A stretch of DNA of 64,000 nucleotides from Serratia inhibens (GTDB lineage: Bacteria > Pseudomonadota > Gammaproteobacteria > Enterobacterales > Enterobacteriaceae), in NCBI RefSeq assembly GCF_003591175.1, contig NZ_QYYG01000001.1, forward strand, positions 1,798,001 to 1,862,000, in the 5' to 3' direction. The notes beneath the pieces are model-generated. The model was not told the origin of the DNA and made no database searches. It was given only the letters and a program-made list of their open reading frames with translations. Position numbers and translations under genes: made by a program. Positions 50,338-58,402 of the stretch are shown piece after piece. Within the stretch, counting starts at the first letter, position 1, and the number at the start of each line of letters is the position of its first letter.

Positions 50338-51663
50338 ATGAGCAACAGTGCGAAAAACAAACGGCAATTGCGTCTTGGCGCCATTTTGCATGGCGCATCG
50401 GGAAATATGTCTGCCTGGCGGCATCCGGATGCCACCGCCGACGCCAGCATTAATCTCGATTTTAATATTGCCACGGCGAAAAAAGCCGAACAGGGTAAAT
50501 TGGATTTCGTGTTTGTCGCCGACGGCTTATATATCAATGAGAAATCCATTCCGCATTTCCTCAACCGTTTTGAACCCCTGACCCTGCTTGCCGCCCTGTC
50601 CGCCGCCACCGACAAAATCGGGCTGGTGGGCACGCTGTCCACTTCATACAGCGATCCCTTTACCGTCGCGCGCCAGTTCGCCAGCCTGGATCACCTGAGC
50701 AAAGGCCGGGCGGGCTGGAACGTAGTGACGTCGCCACTGGAAGGGTCGGCAAAGAATTTCTCGCGCACCGAGCACCCGGAGCACAGCCTGCGTTATCGCA
50801 TCGCCAGCGAATATCTCGATGTCACCAAAGGGCTGTGGGATTCGTGGGAAGGCGACGCCTTTGTGCGTAACAAAAACAACGGTGAATTTTTCAGCGCCGG
50901 TAAGCTGCATACCCTGAACCATCAGGGGGAGTTCTTCTCGGTGCAGGGGCCGCTGAATATCGGCCGCACGCCGCAGGGCCGCCCGATTCTGTTCCAGGCC
51001 GGTGCATCGGAAGACGGCAAGCAACTGGCGGCAAAGCACGCCGACGCCATTTTCACCCACCATGAAACCCAACAGTTGGCGCAGACGTTTTATCAGGACG
51101 TAAAAAAACAATTGGTAGAACAGGGCCGCGAACCGGACGACCTGCGAATTTTCCAGGGCGTCAGCGTGATCGTCGGCGACGACAATGAAGACGTGGAACG
51201 CCAATATTGGGAAACCGCACGGCTGGTCAGCATCGAAAACGCACTCAACTACCTTGGCCGCTATTTCGAGCATTATGACTTTTCCCGCCATCCGCTGGAC
51301 GAGCCCTTCCCGGACGTCGGCAATTTGGGGCAAAACAGCTTCCGCAGCACCACCGATGCCATCAAACGCAACGCCCGCGAGCGCAACCTGACGCTGCGCG
51401 AAGTGGCGCTGGAAGCTGCCTCGCCGCGCCCGGTGTTCGGCGGCACGCCGGAGGCGGTAGCGGATGGCCTGCAAAACTGGTTCGACACCCAGGCCGCCGA
51501 CGGTTTCATCATCAGTGGCGGTACGCCGAACTCCTTCGACCACTTTATTGACCGCGTAGTGCCTATCCTGCAGCAACGTGGCCTGTTCCGTAGCGATTAC
51601 AGCGGCGATACGCTGCGCGACCACCTTGGCCTGAAGCAACCGCTGAACCAATTTACGCAATAA
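50338..51663 (+). CDS. NtaA/SnaA/DszA-family flavin-dependent monooxygenase
   Basis: Luciferase-fold, FMNH2-dependent monooxygenase of 441 residues. The start [19 protein letters not shown] at ATG 50338 has an AACAGGG site; a longer in-frame ORF from 50254 adds a non-family N-terminus. Visible motifs: [18 protein letters not shown] [34 protein letters not shown], and [17 protein letters not shown]. Relatives oxidise nitrilotriacetate, dibenzothiophene sulfone or S-alkylated cysteine derivatives and need a separate flavin reductase, which is not in the window. Placed after an M20 hydrolase and before an acetyltransferase and ABC importer, which favours a sulfur-salvage role. Confidence 0.88.
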   Translation: MSNSAKNKRQLRLGAILHGASGNMSAWRHPDATADASINLDFNIATAKKAEQGKLDFVFVADGLYINEKSIPHFLNRFEPLTLLAALSAATDKIGLVGTLSTSYSDPFTVARQFASLDHLSKGRAGWNVVTSPLEGSAKNFSRTEHPEHSLRYRIASEYLDVTKGLWDSWEGDAFVRNKNNGEFFSAGKLHTLNHQGEFFSVQGPLNIGRTPQGRPILFQAGASEDGKQLAAKHADAIFTHHETQQLAQTFYQDVKKQLVEQGREPDDLRIFQGVSVIVGDDNEDVERQYWETARLVSIENALNYLGRYFEHYDFSRHPLDEPFPDVGNLGQNSFRSTTDAIKRNARERNLTLREVALEAASPRPVFGGTPEAVADGLQNWFDTQAADGFIISGGTPNSFDHFIDRVVPILQQRGLFRSDYSGDTLRDHLGLKQPLNQFTQ

Positions 51664-51692
51664 AAATACTCTTTCTTCAGGGATATTCCGCT

Positions 51693-51779
51693 ATGCGAAA
51701 AACCGTTACCGGCATCAATTTAAAAGCCATCAAAACCCGTCTCCACGTGGCGAAAAACCAGCAAATTCTGGGCGACTAG
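51693..51779 (+). CDS. 28-residue basic ORF inside the scavenging operon
   Basis: A short ORF with a good AGGGATA site eight bases before the ATG. The peptide is basic and amphipathic (K/R at about every third or fourth residue, TVTGINLKAIKTRLHVAKNQ) with no signal peptide. It exactly fills the gap between the monooxygenase (29 bp upstream) and the acetyltransferase (10 bp downstream). It may be a translated peptide, a coupling leader for the acetyltransferase, or a relic. I do not recognise it. Confidence 0.45.
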   Translation: MRKTVTGINLKAIKTRLHVAKNQQILGD

Positions 51780-51789
51780 GAGCATACCT

Positions 51790-52317
51790 ATGGCACACGA
51801 CGTCTTCATTCAAACGCTGCCGGACGACCCGCTGGTCGAACCGGTAATTCAAGGACTGTTCGGCGAGTATCGTCAGCGCTACGGCGATTATTTTGGTGAC
51901 CAGGAACAAGAAACGCTGGATCTGTACGCCCCGCCACAGGGCGCGTTTATCGTGCTGTTGCGCGCCGGAGAGCCGATCGCCATGGGCGCGTTCAAACGCT
52001 ACGATCCGCACACCGCCGAGCTGAAGCGCATCTGGACGCGAACCGACCTGCGTCGCCAGGGGCTGGCGCAAAAGGTCTTGCAGCAACTGGAGACGCTGGC
52101 ACTGGAACAGGGCTACCGCCAGCTCTACCTGACCACCGGTTTTCGCCAGCCGGAGGCGGTGGGCCTGTATCTGAGCAACGGCTATCAGCCGCAGTTCGAT
52201 CCCACCGTCGACAGTGAAGTTTACAGCCGCCCGCCCTACGACGGCCGGTTGCCGTTTCGCAAGAGCCTGATGACAGCCGGCGCACTCTGTTGCGCGCCGG
52301 AAAGGAAGATTGCCTAG
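51790..52317 (+). CDS. GNAT-family N-acetyltransferase of the scavenging operon
   Basis: A 175-residue acetyltransferase. The acetyl-CoA motif is RTDLRRQGLAQKVLQQLETLA near 82-102, and YLTTGFRQPEAVGLYLSNGYQP near 115-136 is motif B. SnaB/YtmI-like acetyltransferases in related operons acetylate S-alkylcysteines before oxidation. It ends 42 bp before the ABC permease. Confidence 0.85.
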   Translation: MAHDVFIQTLPDDPLVEPVIQGLFGEYRQRYGDYFGDQEQETLDLYAPPQGAFIVLLRAGEPIAMGAFKRYDPHTAELKRIWTRTDLRRQGLAQKVLQQLETLALEQGYRQLYLTTGFRQPEAVGLYLSNGYQPQFDPTVDSEVYSRPPYDGRLPFRKSLMTAGALCCAPERKIA

Positions 52318-52359
52318 GGGCCTGCCCCCTCCCCTTTTATCTGTTTCAGGAGCGATACG

Positions 52360-53247
52360 ATGTCCAAACAAGAAGTGTTGAAAGTGGTTCCCGCGCGCTA
52401 CCCGCTGCGGCTGGTGGGCGCGCTGTTTTCGGTGTTTATTCTGGCGGCGATCGTCCAGTCGGTGGCGGCCAACGAGCGCTGGGAATGGGGCGTGTTTGCC
52501 GAATGGTTCTTCGCGCCGGCGGTGCTTTCCGGCCTGGGGCAAACCCTGCTGCTGACGCTGCTCGGCACGCTGTTCAGCATTATTTTCGGTACCTTGCTGG
52601 CGCTGGCGCGGCTGTCGCGCTCTTATCTGCTGGCGTCGCTGGCCTGGGGCTATATCTGGCTGTTCCGTTCGCTGCCGCTGATTCTGGTACTGATCATCTT
52701 GTATAATTTTTCTTACCTGTATGATTCCATCTCGCTGGGCATTCCCTTTACCTCGCTGGTGTTCGCCAGCTACCCGACCATAGATATACTCAGCCAGTTT
52801 TCCGTCGCGGTGCTGGGGCTGACCCTGGTGCAATCGGCCTATACCGCAGAAATCATCCGCGGCGGCATTCTCGGGGTGGAATACGGCCAGCATGAGGCCG
52901 CAGCGGCGCTTGGCCTGCCGGGCTATCGCCGTACTTTCCGCATCATTCTGCCGCAGGCGCTGCGCTCAATCGTTCCCACCGGTTTCAACGAAATCATCAG
53001 CCTGGCCAAGGGCACCTCGATCGTTTACGTGCTGGCGCTGCCGGAGCTGTTCTACACCATTCAGGTCATCTATAACCGCACGCAGCAGGTGATACCGCTG
53101 CTGATGGTCGCGACCGTCTGGTACCTGTTCATCACCACCGCGCTGTCGGTGATCCAATACTACATTGAGCGCTATTTCGCCCGGGGCGCCGTGCGCGAAC
53201 TGCCGCCGACACCCTGGCAGAAACTGGCCGGCTGGATAAAACGTTAG
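52360..53247 (+). CDS. Polar amino-acid-type ABC permease
   Basis: Inner-membrane permease of the HisM/GlnP family, 295 residues with about five or six helices and a longer N-terminus than GltJ/GltK. The EAA loop is EAAAALGLPGYRRTFRIILPQA near 183-204. Only one permease gene is present, so it would work as a homodimer. No substrate-binding protein gene lies in the operon. Confidence 0.88.
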   Translation: MSKQEVLKVVPARYPLRLVGALFSVFILAAIVQSVAANERWEWGVFAEWFFAPAVLSGLGQTLLLTLLGTLFSIIFGTLLALARLSRSYLLASLAWGYIWLFRSLPLILVLIILYNFSYLYDSISLGIPFTSLVFASYPTIDILSQFSVAVLGLTLVQSAYTAEIIRGGILGVEYGQHEAAAALGLPGYRRTFRIILPQALRSIVPTGFNEIISLAKGTSIVYVLALPELFYTIQVIYNRTQQVIPLLMVATVWYLFITTALSVIQYYIERYFARGAVRELPPTPWQKLAGWIKR

Positions 53248-53256
53248 GAGAATTTT

Positions 53257-54084
53257 ATGTCCGAAGCTATTGATTACTATGCCCTGCGCGAAGCGCCGGT
53301 GCGCAATATCGTTCCGGTGCCGGCGCGTGGCCTGATTGAAATCAGTAACGTGAGCAAGTTTTTCGGCAAGCACAAGGCACTGGACGACGTAAGCCTGACG
53401 CTCCAGCCGGGCACGGTCACGGTGATCCTCGGGCCGTCCGGCTCGGGCAAATCCACCCTGCTGCGCGCCATCAACCACCTGGAGCGGGTCGATGAAGGCT
53501 TTATCCGCATCGACGGCGACTACGTCGGCTACCGGCGTAAAGGCGACAAACTGTACGAACTGAAAGAGAACGCCATTCTCAGGCAGCGCATCAACGTCGG
53601 CTACGTATTTCAGAATTTCAATCTGTTCCCGCATCTGACCGTGCTGGAGAACATCATTGAAGCGCCGGTGGTACATGGGATCTACTCACGGGCTCAGGCT
53701 AAAGAGGTGGCTTATCAGCTGCTGGATACCGTCGGCCTGCGCCACAAGGCCGACGCCTATCCGCGCCACCTGTCCGGCGGCCAGCAGCAGCGTATCGCCA
53801 TTGCACGTGCGTTGGCGTTGAACCCGAAGGTCATTTTATTCGATGAGCCCACTTCGGCGCTCGATCCTGAGCTGGTCGGCGAAGTGCTGGACGTGATCAA
53901 GGGGCTGGCGGATCTGGGCGTAACGCTGGTGGTGGTCACCCATGAGATTGGTTTTGCGCGTGAAGCGGCGGATCAGATCGTGTTTATGGTCGACGGACAG
54001 ATCGTCGAGCAGGGTAACGCCCGGCAGGTACTGAACCATCCGCAGCACCATCGCACCATTAACTTCCTCAACAAAGTACTGTGA
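53257..54084 (+). CDS. Polar amino-acid-type ABC transporter ATPase
   Basis: ATPase of 275 residues with about 25 extra N-terminal residues compared with GltL. Walker A is GPSGSGKST (about 59-67), the signature LSGGQQQR (about 172-179), Walker [15 protein letters not shown] and the switch histidine VVTHEIGFAR. It is 9 bp after the permease. The pair is YtmMN/TcyN-like, consistent with uptake of cystine-like or S-alkylated amino acids, but specificity cannot be read from it. Confidence 0.9.
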   Translation: MSEAIDYYALREAPVRNIVPVPARGLIEISNVSKFFGKHKALDDVSLTLQPGTVTVILGPSGSGKSTLLRAINHLERVDEGFIRIDGDYVGYRRKGDKLYELKENAILRQRINVGYVFQNFNLFPHLTVLENIIEAPVVHGIYSRAQAKEVAYQLLDTVGLRHKADAYPRHLSGGQQQRIAIARALALNPKVILFDEPTSALDPELVGEVLDVIKGLADLGVTLVVVTHEIGFAREAADQIVFMVDGQIVEQGNARQVLNHPQHHRTINFLNKVL

Positions 54085-54088
54085 CTTA

Positions 54089-54108
54089 CGGGGCGCAACC
54101 GCGCCCCG
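54089..54108 (+). terminator. Hairpin ending the scavenging operon
   Basis: CGGGGCGC-AACC-GCGCCCCG lies five bases after the ATPase stop. No T run follows, so it is a weak call. Confidence 0.5.
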
Positions 54109-54118
54109 CCCGATGAGC

Positions 54119-54628
54119 TTATCCCTCCGCGAAGCGGCGTTTCTCCGCAGCGAAATCCAGCGGCTTGATGCCGCGCTGATTGCGATCCTGCTCGGTCAGC
54201 AACGCCGGCGGAATAAACCAGGTCACTTCAAATAACAACCCGTCAGGATCGTGTCCATAGATGCTCTTGTGCACGCCGTGATCCTCCTCCAGCCCGAGAA
54301 TGCCACGCTGCGCCAGCTGCTCGCGAATGCGTTCGAGTTCATCCAGGCTATCGACTTCCCACGCCAGATGGTACAGCCCGGCCGGTGGTTCGTTTTCCGC
54401 CGGCGGTTCACCCTTGGCACGAAACACCCCGGCCCGCTGCTGCCCGAGATTTTTGCTGAACAGCGCCAGATCGTGATCGTTATCCGAATCGGCCGCCTGG
54501 GTAAACACCGCTTTGTCGGGGCTGCCCGAAGGTTTTAGCTTAAACCCCAGCACCTGATGATAAAAATTCGCGCTTTGCTGCACATCGCTGACATACAACA
54601 CCGCGTGGTTAAGCCGTTTAATTCCCAT
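54119..54628 (-). CDS. VOC-family (glyoxalase/extradiol dioxygenase-like) protein
   Basis: A 169-residue protein with two VOC half-domains. The likely metal ligands are H8 (LNHAVLYVSD), a histidine in GLYHLAWEVDS near 85, and a glutamate in LLFEVTWF near 135. GHDPDG is typical of the extradiol/fosfomycin-like branch. It converges on the scavenging operon. Substrate unknown; catechol-dioxygenase-like or thiol-transferase-like roles are both open. Confidence 0.8.
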   Translation of the reverse strand: MGIKRLNHAVLYVSDVQQSANFYHQVLGFKLKPSGSPDKAVFTQAADSDNDHDLALFSKNLGQQRAGVFRAKGEPPAENEPPAGLYHLAWEVDSLDELERIREQLAQRGILGLEEDHGVHKSIYGHDPDGLLFEVTWFIPPALLTEQDRNQRGIKPLDFAAEKRRFAEG

Positions 54629-54759
54629 CGATTTTCCCTTTCCGCATTGAATACAGTCAGCTTGAAAATAGCATGTGGCCGGAAACCCGCTAAATGCCGT
54701 TATCGCATTATCAAAACCGGAGAGCCTAACCTGTCACTGCAAGGCATTCCGCGCTATCA

Positions 54760-54819
54760 TATCCCCGTCGCCTTTCAAGCCGCAGCCTGTTGTCTGCAAC
54801 TTGAAATTCATAGGGGATA
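54760..54819. repeat. Palindromic repeat, copy 2
   Basis: Starts TATCCCCGTCGCCTTTCAAG and ends ACTTGAAATTCATAGGGGAT. Internal arms CAAGCCGCAG/CTGCAACTTG are self-complementary. It is in the opposite orientation to copy 3. Confidence 0.85.
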
Positions 54820-54846
54820 AATATTGTATTGAACGAATTAACGAGA

Positions 54847-55332
54847 ATGATGATGAACGGCAAGATAACGACTTTTTTTGAAGACAAAGGCTTCGGCTTT
54901 ATTACCGATGAGAACGGGGAAAATCGTTATTTTCACGTGATTAAAGTGCAAAACCCGGAGCTGATTAAGAAAAATGCGGCGGTGACCTTCGAGCCGACCA
55001 ACAACACCAAAGGCCCTTCGGCGTATGCGGTCAAGGTGCTGGCGGCAAGCAAATACATCATCATCGCCAACGAAAGAATCAAGATCGCCAGCATCAAGTC
55101 CTTCAACACTTTCACCAAAGAAGTGCCGGTAAAAGCGGACGTCGACAAAGAAAATACCGTGCTCTCGGTGGGCCTGCTGATGAACCGCATCCGTCCGCAG
55201 TCCGAAGAAGCGCCACAAACCATGCAGACGCTGCGCATGCTGACCATCACCACTTTCCAGAACGCGACCCATACCTTCTCCGAACAGGAGATCGACATGG
55301 ATGAAACGCTGAAAGTGCTGAAAAGCCTCTAA
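54847..55332 (+). CDS. Cold-shock-domain protein with a novel C-terminal half
   Basis: The first ~65 residues are a cold-shock domain: GKITTFFEDKGFGFITDE (RNP1 KGFGFI), RYFHV in the RNP2 place and NTKGPSAYAVKVL. The remaining ~95 residues (IIIANERIKIASIKSFNTFT onward) are not a cold-shock repeat and I do not recognise them. About 161 residues from ATG 54847; ATGs at 54850 and 54853 and a TTG at 54829 are alternatives. The gene is enclosed by two inverted palindromic repeats 27 bp upstream and 15 bp downstream. Confidence 0.75.
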   Translation: MMMNGKITTFFEDKGFGFITDENGENRYFHVIKVQNPELIKKNAAVTFEPTNNTKGPSAYAVKVLAASKYIIIANERIKIASIKSFNTFTKEVPVKADVDKENTVLSVGLLMNRIRPQSEEAPQTMQTLRMLTITTFQNATHTFSEQEIDMDETLKVLKSL

Positions 55333-55347
55333 TCACCACCTAACTCC

Positions 55348-55408
55348 TATACCCTATGAATTTCGAGTCGCAGCCAACAACGCTGCGGCTTGAAAGGCGA
55401 CGGGTATA
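55348..55408. repeat. Palindromic repeat, copy 3
   Basis: Starts TATACCCTATGAATTTCGAG and ends GGCTTGAAAGGCGACGGGTA plus TA. It is the reverse complement of copy 2 with a few differences. Confidence 0.85.
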
Positions 55409-55475
55409 AAACTATCGAAGCAATTTGATATCACCTATGTTAGCGTGGGTTTTCACCTGACACAGGCCGTGCTAT

Positions 55476-55637
55476 ATGACTGATTCCAGCAGCGTCAAAG
55501 GCTTTATCAACCGCTCCACCGACATCGCCTGCCCCAAATGCGCCTACGTCACCAGCCAAAAATGCGCGACGCTACGGCAAAACGTTATGCTGATTTGCCC
55601 AAACTGCGGTACCCGATTTGAGCCCAGGCAGAACTGA
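55476..55637 (+). CDS. 53-residue zinc-ribbon protein
   Basis: Small protein with CPKC (19-22) and CPNC (41-44), a classic zinc-ribbon pair with a 18-residue spacer. It resembles the 54-residue protein at 60786-60950 (CPKCAY, then the spacer, then ICPxCG). The family reminds me of E. coli YnfU, but I am not sure. It ends five bases before the convergent cyclase gene. Confidence 0.75.
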   Translation: MTDSSSVKGFINRSTDIACPKCAYVTSQKCATLRQNVMLICPNCGTRFEPRQN

Positions 55638-55642
55638 AGCCT

Positions 55643-57103
55643 TTATCTGAACATGATGTGCTCAACGCTGTTGCCACTCACCACGTTAAACGACTCTACG
55701 CGATTGCGCCCCTGCGATTTGGCGCGATAAAGCGCAATGTCCGCCATATTCATCAGCTGTTCCAGCGACTTCACTTCATTCATTGCCAGGCTGGCGACGC
55801 CTACGCTGATGGTGATTTTGAGCGGCGTTTTGCCGCCGGGATACAGATCGGTTTTTTGCACCAACTGCCGCAGATGCTCCGCCAAAGCCACCCCCTGCGC
55901 CGCCAGCGCACGCGGTAGCATAATCGCGAACTCTTCCCCGCCGAGGCGGCCAAACAGCTGATCGTGGCGCAGTTCACGCCGGACGATGTGGGCGAAGGAA
56001 GCCAATACCTGATCGCCCACTACGTGGCCGTGAGTGTCGTTAATCAGCTTGAAATGGTCGATATCAATCAACAGCAGCGACACTGCCTCTTTCGATTTAT
56101 ATTTGTGCTCCAGCAACTCGCCGGCCTTTCGCGTCAGCGCGCTGCGCGCCAGTACCCCGGTCAGGAAATCGTGATTGGCACTGTGCTCCAGCCGGCGCAT
56201 CAGCTTGCGGTTAACGGCTATCGAACTGGCGAGGATCAGCGGCCCCATTACCAGCATGGCGATCCCTAATCGGGCGGACATCAGGGTATCGAGAAATGCG
56301 TTGTGGTTGTTCGGCGTTTCATACAGCATCAGGTTGGCGGAGATGCTGCTGATTTCGGTCATGCCGGTCAACAGCGTCAGCAAGGTCACGGTGAACAACT
56401 GGTAGCGGACCGCACACCACAGCAATGCCGGGATCGGGAAGGCAATCGCCCCCGGGCCGCCGATGTACACGCTGAAGATCAGGGAAAACAACAGCGCCAA
56501 CAGCGGCATGCCGGCCCGCAGCGGCCAGTTGATCGGCATGCGCAGCAGTTGCTTCAGCCGCGGCGCCGCCAGAAACACCGGCAACAGCAGCAGGTTAGTG
56601 GAGAACTGTTCACTGAACCACGCCAGCCAGGCGGTGATCACCGTATTATTGTACAGGCTGTCATTGCGCAGGATCGACAGGGTCGATGCCACCGCCGCGC
56701 CACTCAGGCTGGCGGTAAACATATAGAGTATCGCCTGCGGTTTGCCCATTCTGCGTTGCGACTGCGGTAACAGCAGCATCACGCCGTAACCGGTGGCGAT
56801 CAGCGACATATTGCAGGCATTCAACCACATCGCCAAAGGCAGCGCTTCGCCGGTCGTCAAATCGGCGGCAATCATGCCAAGGTAGGTGGTTAGCCAGCCC
56901 AGCGGCGTGGCATAGGCGGGTTTGCGCAACAGCAGGCCGAGTAAAATCGCATTCACCGGCCAAAACAGGGAAAGGGATCCAATAGGACGAGTAAATATAC
57001 CCAGCAAGGAAAGCAAAAACGCCAGCAGAAAAAGAGTGATCAGCTGGAGAGTAACAGGCAGGCCATGTCTGGCATTTATTCTGGCGTTCATCACCTTACC
57101 CAT
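55643..57103 (-). CDS. MASE1-domain diguanylate cyclase
   Basis: About 486 residues from ATG 57103; ATG 57091 and a TTG at 57181 are alternatives, and none has a strong ribosome site. Eight or so helices form a MASE1 sensor (PIGSLSLFWPVNAILLGLLLR, WLAWFSEQFSTNLLLLPVFL). The GGDEF domain carries GGEEF (GRLGGEEFAIML), with catalytic glutamates intact. The product-inhibition site is not canonical: the sequence before it is RHDQ rather than RxxD. LIDIDHFKLINDTHGHVVGD binds metal and GTP. Signal unknown. Confidence 0.88.
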   Translation of the reverse strand: MGKVMNARINARHGLPVTLQLITLFLLAFLLSLLGIFTRPIGSLSLFWPVNAILLGLLLRKPAYATPLGWLTTYLGMIAADLTTGEALPLAMWLNACNMSLIATGYGVMLLLPQSQRRMGKPQAILYMFTASLSGAAVASTLSILRNDSLYNNTVITAWLAWFSEQFSTNLLLLPVFLAAPRLKQLLRMPINWPLRAGMPLLALLFSLIFSVYIGGPGAIAFPIPALLWCAVRYQLFTVTLLTLLTGMTEISSISANLMLYETPNNHNAFLDTLMSARLGIAMLVMGPLILASSIAVNRKLMRRLEHSANHDFLTGVLARSALTRKAGELLEHKYKSKEAVSLLLIDIDHFKLINDTHGHVVGDQVLASFAHIVRRELRHDQLFGRLGGEEFAIMLPRALAAQGVALAEHLRQLVQKTDLYPGGKTPLKITISVGVASLAMNEVKSLEQLMNMADIALYRAKSQGRNRVESFNVVSGNSVEHIMFR

Positions 57104-57454
57104 ACATTCATAATAACCAGAGCAATTGTCTGCATATTCCCTCGCCCGGCGTGATAAGGAGGACAAAACACCCGTTTTCAACCAGTAAATACAGATGAAT
57201 CAAAAAAAGAGACATTCATTTTTATTTAGCAGAATGTTCTTAACACCACGGCCCATCAGCACAACTCCGTGTGAAACGCATTCACACCGATCCGCAGAAT
57301 AATGTTCAACGATATCTAACAGCATAGCCTAAGCCACCGCGGATCCGCACAAACATAAAGACCATATAAATAAAATGGGTATTTACATTTACCCTATTGT
57401 ACCGCCGATTATTTTCCAGCAAGTCACCCGGAAGCGCAATTAGAACCGGAAACA

Positions 57455-57480
57455 TAAAAAAAGCCCGCAGAACGGGCTCG
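57455..57480 (-). terminator. Minus-strand terminator T2
   Basis: AGCCCG-CAGAA-CGGGCT with six or seven Ts on the minus strand. It would stop leftward transcripts before the cyclase promoter. Confidence 0.75.
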
Positions 57481-57575
57481 CTTGAAGAGCAGCAAATTGA
57501 CAGTTACGACACAGCCATTGCATGTCTGTGCTGCTGTTCATGATATCGACTGAAGCTTAAGCGGACCTTAGTGAC

Positions 57576-57601
57576 AAAAAACCCGGTCTAGGAACCGGGA
57601 A
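57576..57601 (-). terminator. Minus-strand terminator T1
   Basis: CCCGGT-TCCTAG-ACCGGG on the minus strand is followed by six Ts. It could end the flavoprotein message or a small RNA. Confidence 0.8.
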
Positions 57602-57645
57602 TATTTGTACGAAATGCAGTGTTAGCCCAAGCAGGCTAATAACAC
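57576..57645 (-). ncRNA. Candidate small RNA ending at T1
   Basis: On the minus strand TATACT (57656-57651) could be a -10 box. About seven bases later a transcript would form the stem GTGTT-ATT-AGCC/GGCT-AACAC, flanked by CGAA/TTCG, a short single-stranded part, and then the T1 stem with a U tail. The total is about 70 nt. No good -35 is seen; the elements may simply belong to the 3' end of the flavoprotein gene. Confidence 0.35.
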
Positions 57646-57720
57646 TTCGCAGTATACACGCCAAATGTGCAGAAAAAATGAACGAAGCCTTCCTTCCGCC
57701 GGACGTGGTGGGGAGCAGGA

Positions 57721-58272
57721 TCACGCCAATTTGGCGGCAATGCTCGCGACGCGCTGACCATACAATTTGGCGGTTTCCAAATCCCCCGACAGCATTTCAT
57801 CTACGCCGGCATCGGCAGGCGTCTGTACCAGCAGGCCGACAGAACCGCCCAAATTGTTCACATCGGTACGCTGCGCCGCTTTGCTGTTGGCCGGCGGCAA
57901 CCCCAGACTGACCCACAGGCCGCCGTGCTGTGAAGCCAGCGTTTGCAGGGCAATCAGCGTAACCTGCTTGTCGCCGTTCAGGCTGGCGCTGTTGGTGAAA
58001 CCGCCGAACACCTTGTCCTGCCATTTGCGCGTGAACCAGGCTTTTGAGCTGGCATCGGCAAATTTCTTGAACTGCCACGACGGACCGCCCATATAGGTCG
58101 GCGAACCAAAGATGATGGCGTCGGCCTCATCCAGTTTCTGCCAGGCTTCCTCGCTGATGTTGCCGTCTTGATCGATAGCGATCAGCTCGGCTTCTGCGCC
58201 TTCGGCAACAATGTTCGCCAAACGCTCGGTGTGGCCGTAGCCGGAATGAAAAATCACCACTGTCTTCGCCAT
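57721..58272 (-). CDS. Flavodoxin-like NAD(P)H:quinone reductase (WrbA-related)
   Basis: A 183-residue FMN protein. The phosphate loop is SGYGHTERLAN near 10-20, the ring-binding segment FGSPTYMGGPSWQFKKF near 67-83, and FTNSASLNGDKQVTL near 104-118. It is a little shorter than WrbA (about 198). ATG 58272 has GGGAG upstream; a longer ORF to 58341 lacks one. It lies beyond a LysR gene on the same strand. Confidence 0.85.
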   Translation of the reverse strand: MAKTVVIFHSGYGHTERLANIVAEGAEAELIAIDQDGNISEEAWQKLDEADAIIFGSPTYMGGPSWQFKKFADASSKAWFTRKWQDKVFGGFTNSASLNGDKQVTLIALQTLASQHGGLWVSLGLPPANSKAAQRTDVNNLGGSVGLLVQTPADAGVDEMLSGDLETAKLYGQRVASIAAKLA

Positions 58273-58402
58273 AAGGAACTCCCGGGTAGTTGCATCGGGG
58301 TGCCGGCGGCACCCATAAATACTCTGATCCAATCTACTCAAGCGGCCACAGGGTGAATACCCAATTTATCTGACGGAGTTATTCAAAAAAACCGGGTGGT
58401 AT

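Larger units (their letters stand above)
57182..57720. other. Long intergenic region with two minus-strand terminators
   Basis: About 540 bp. The part 57182-57450 is AT-rich and probably holds the cyclase promoter. It is followed by minus-strand terminators at 57455-57480 and 57576-57601 and a possible sRNA at 57576-57645. No protein gene is supported. Confidence 0.6.
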
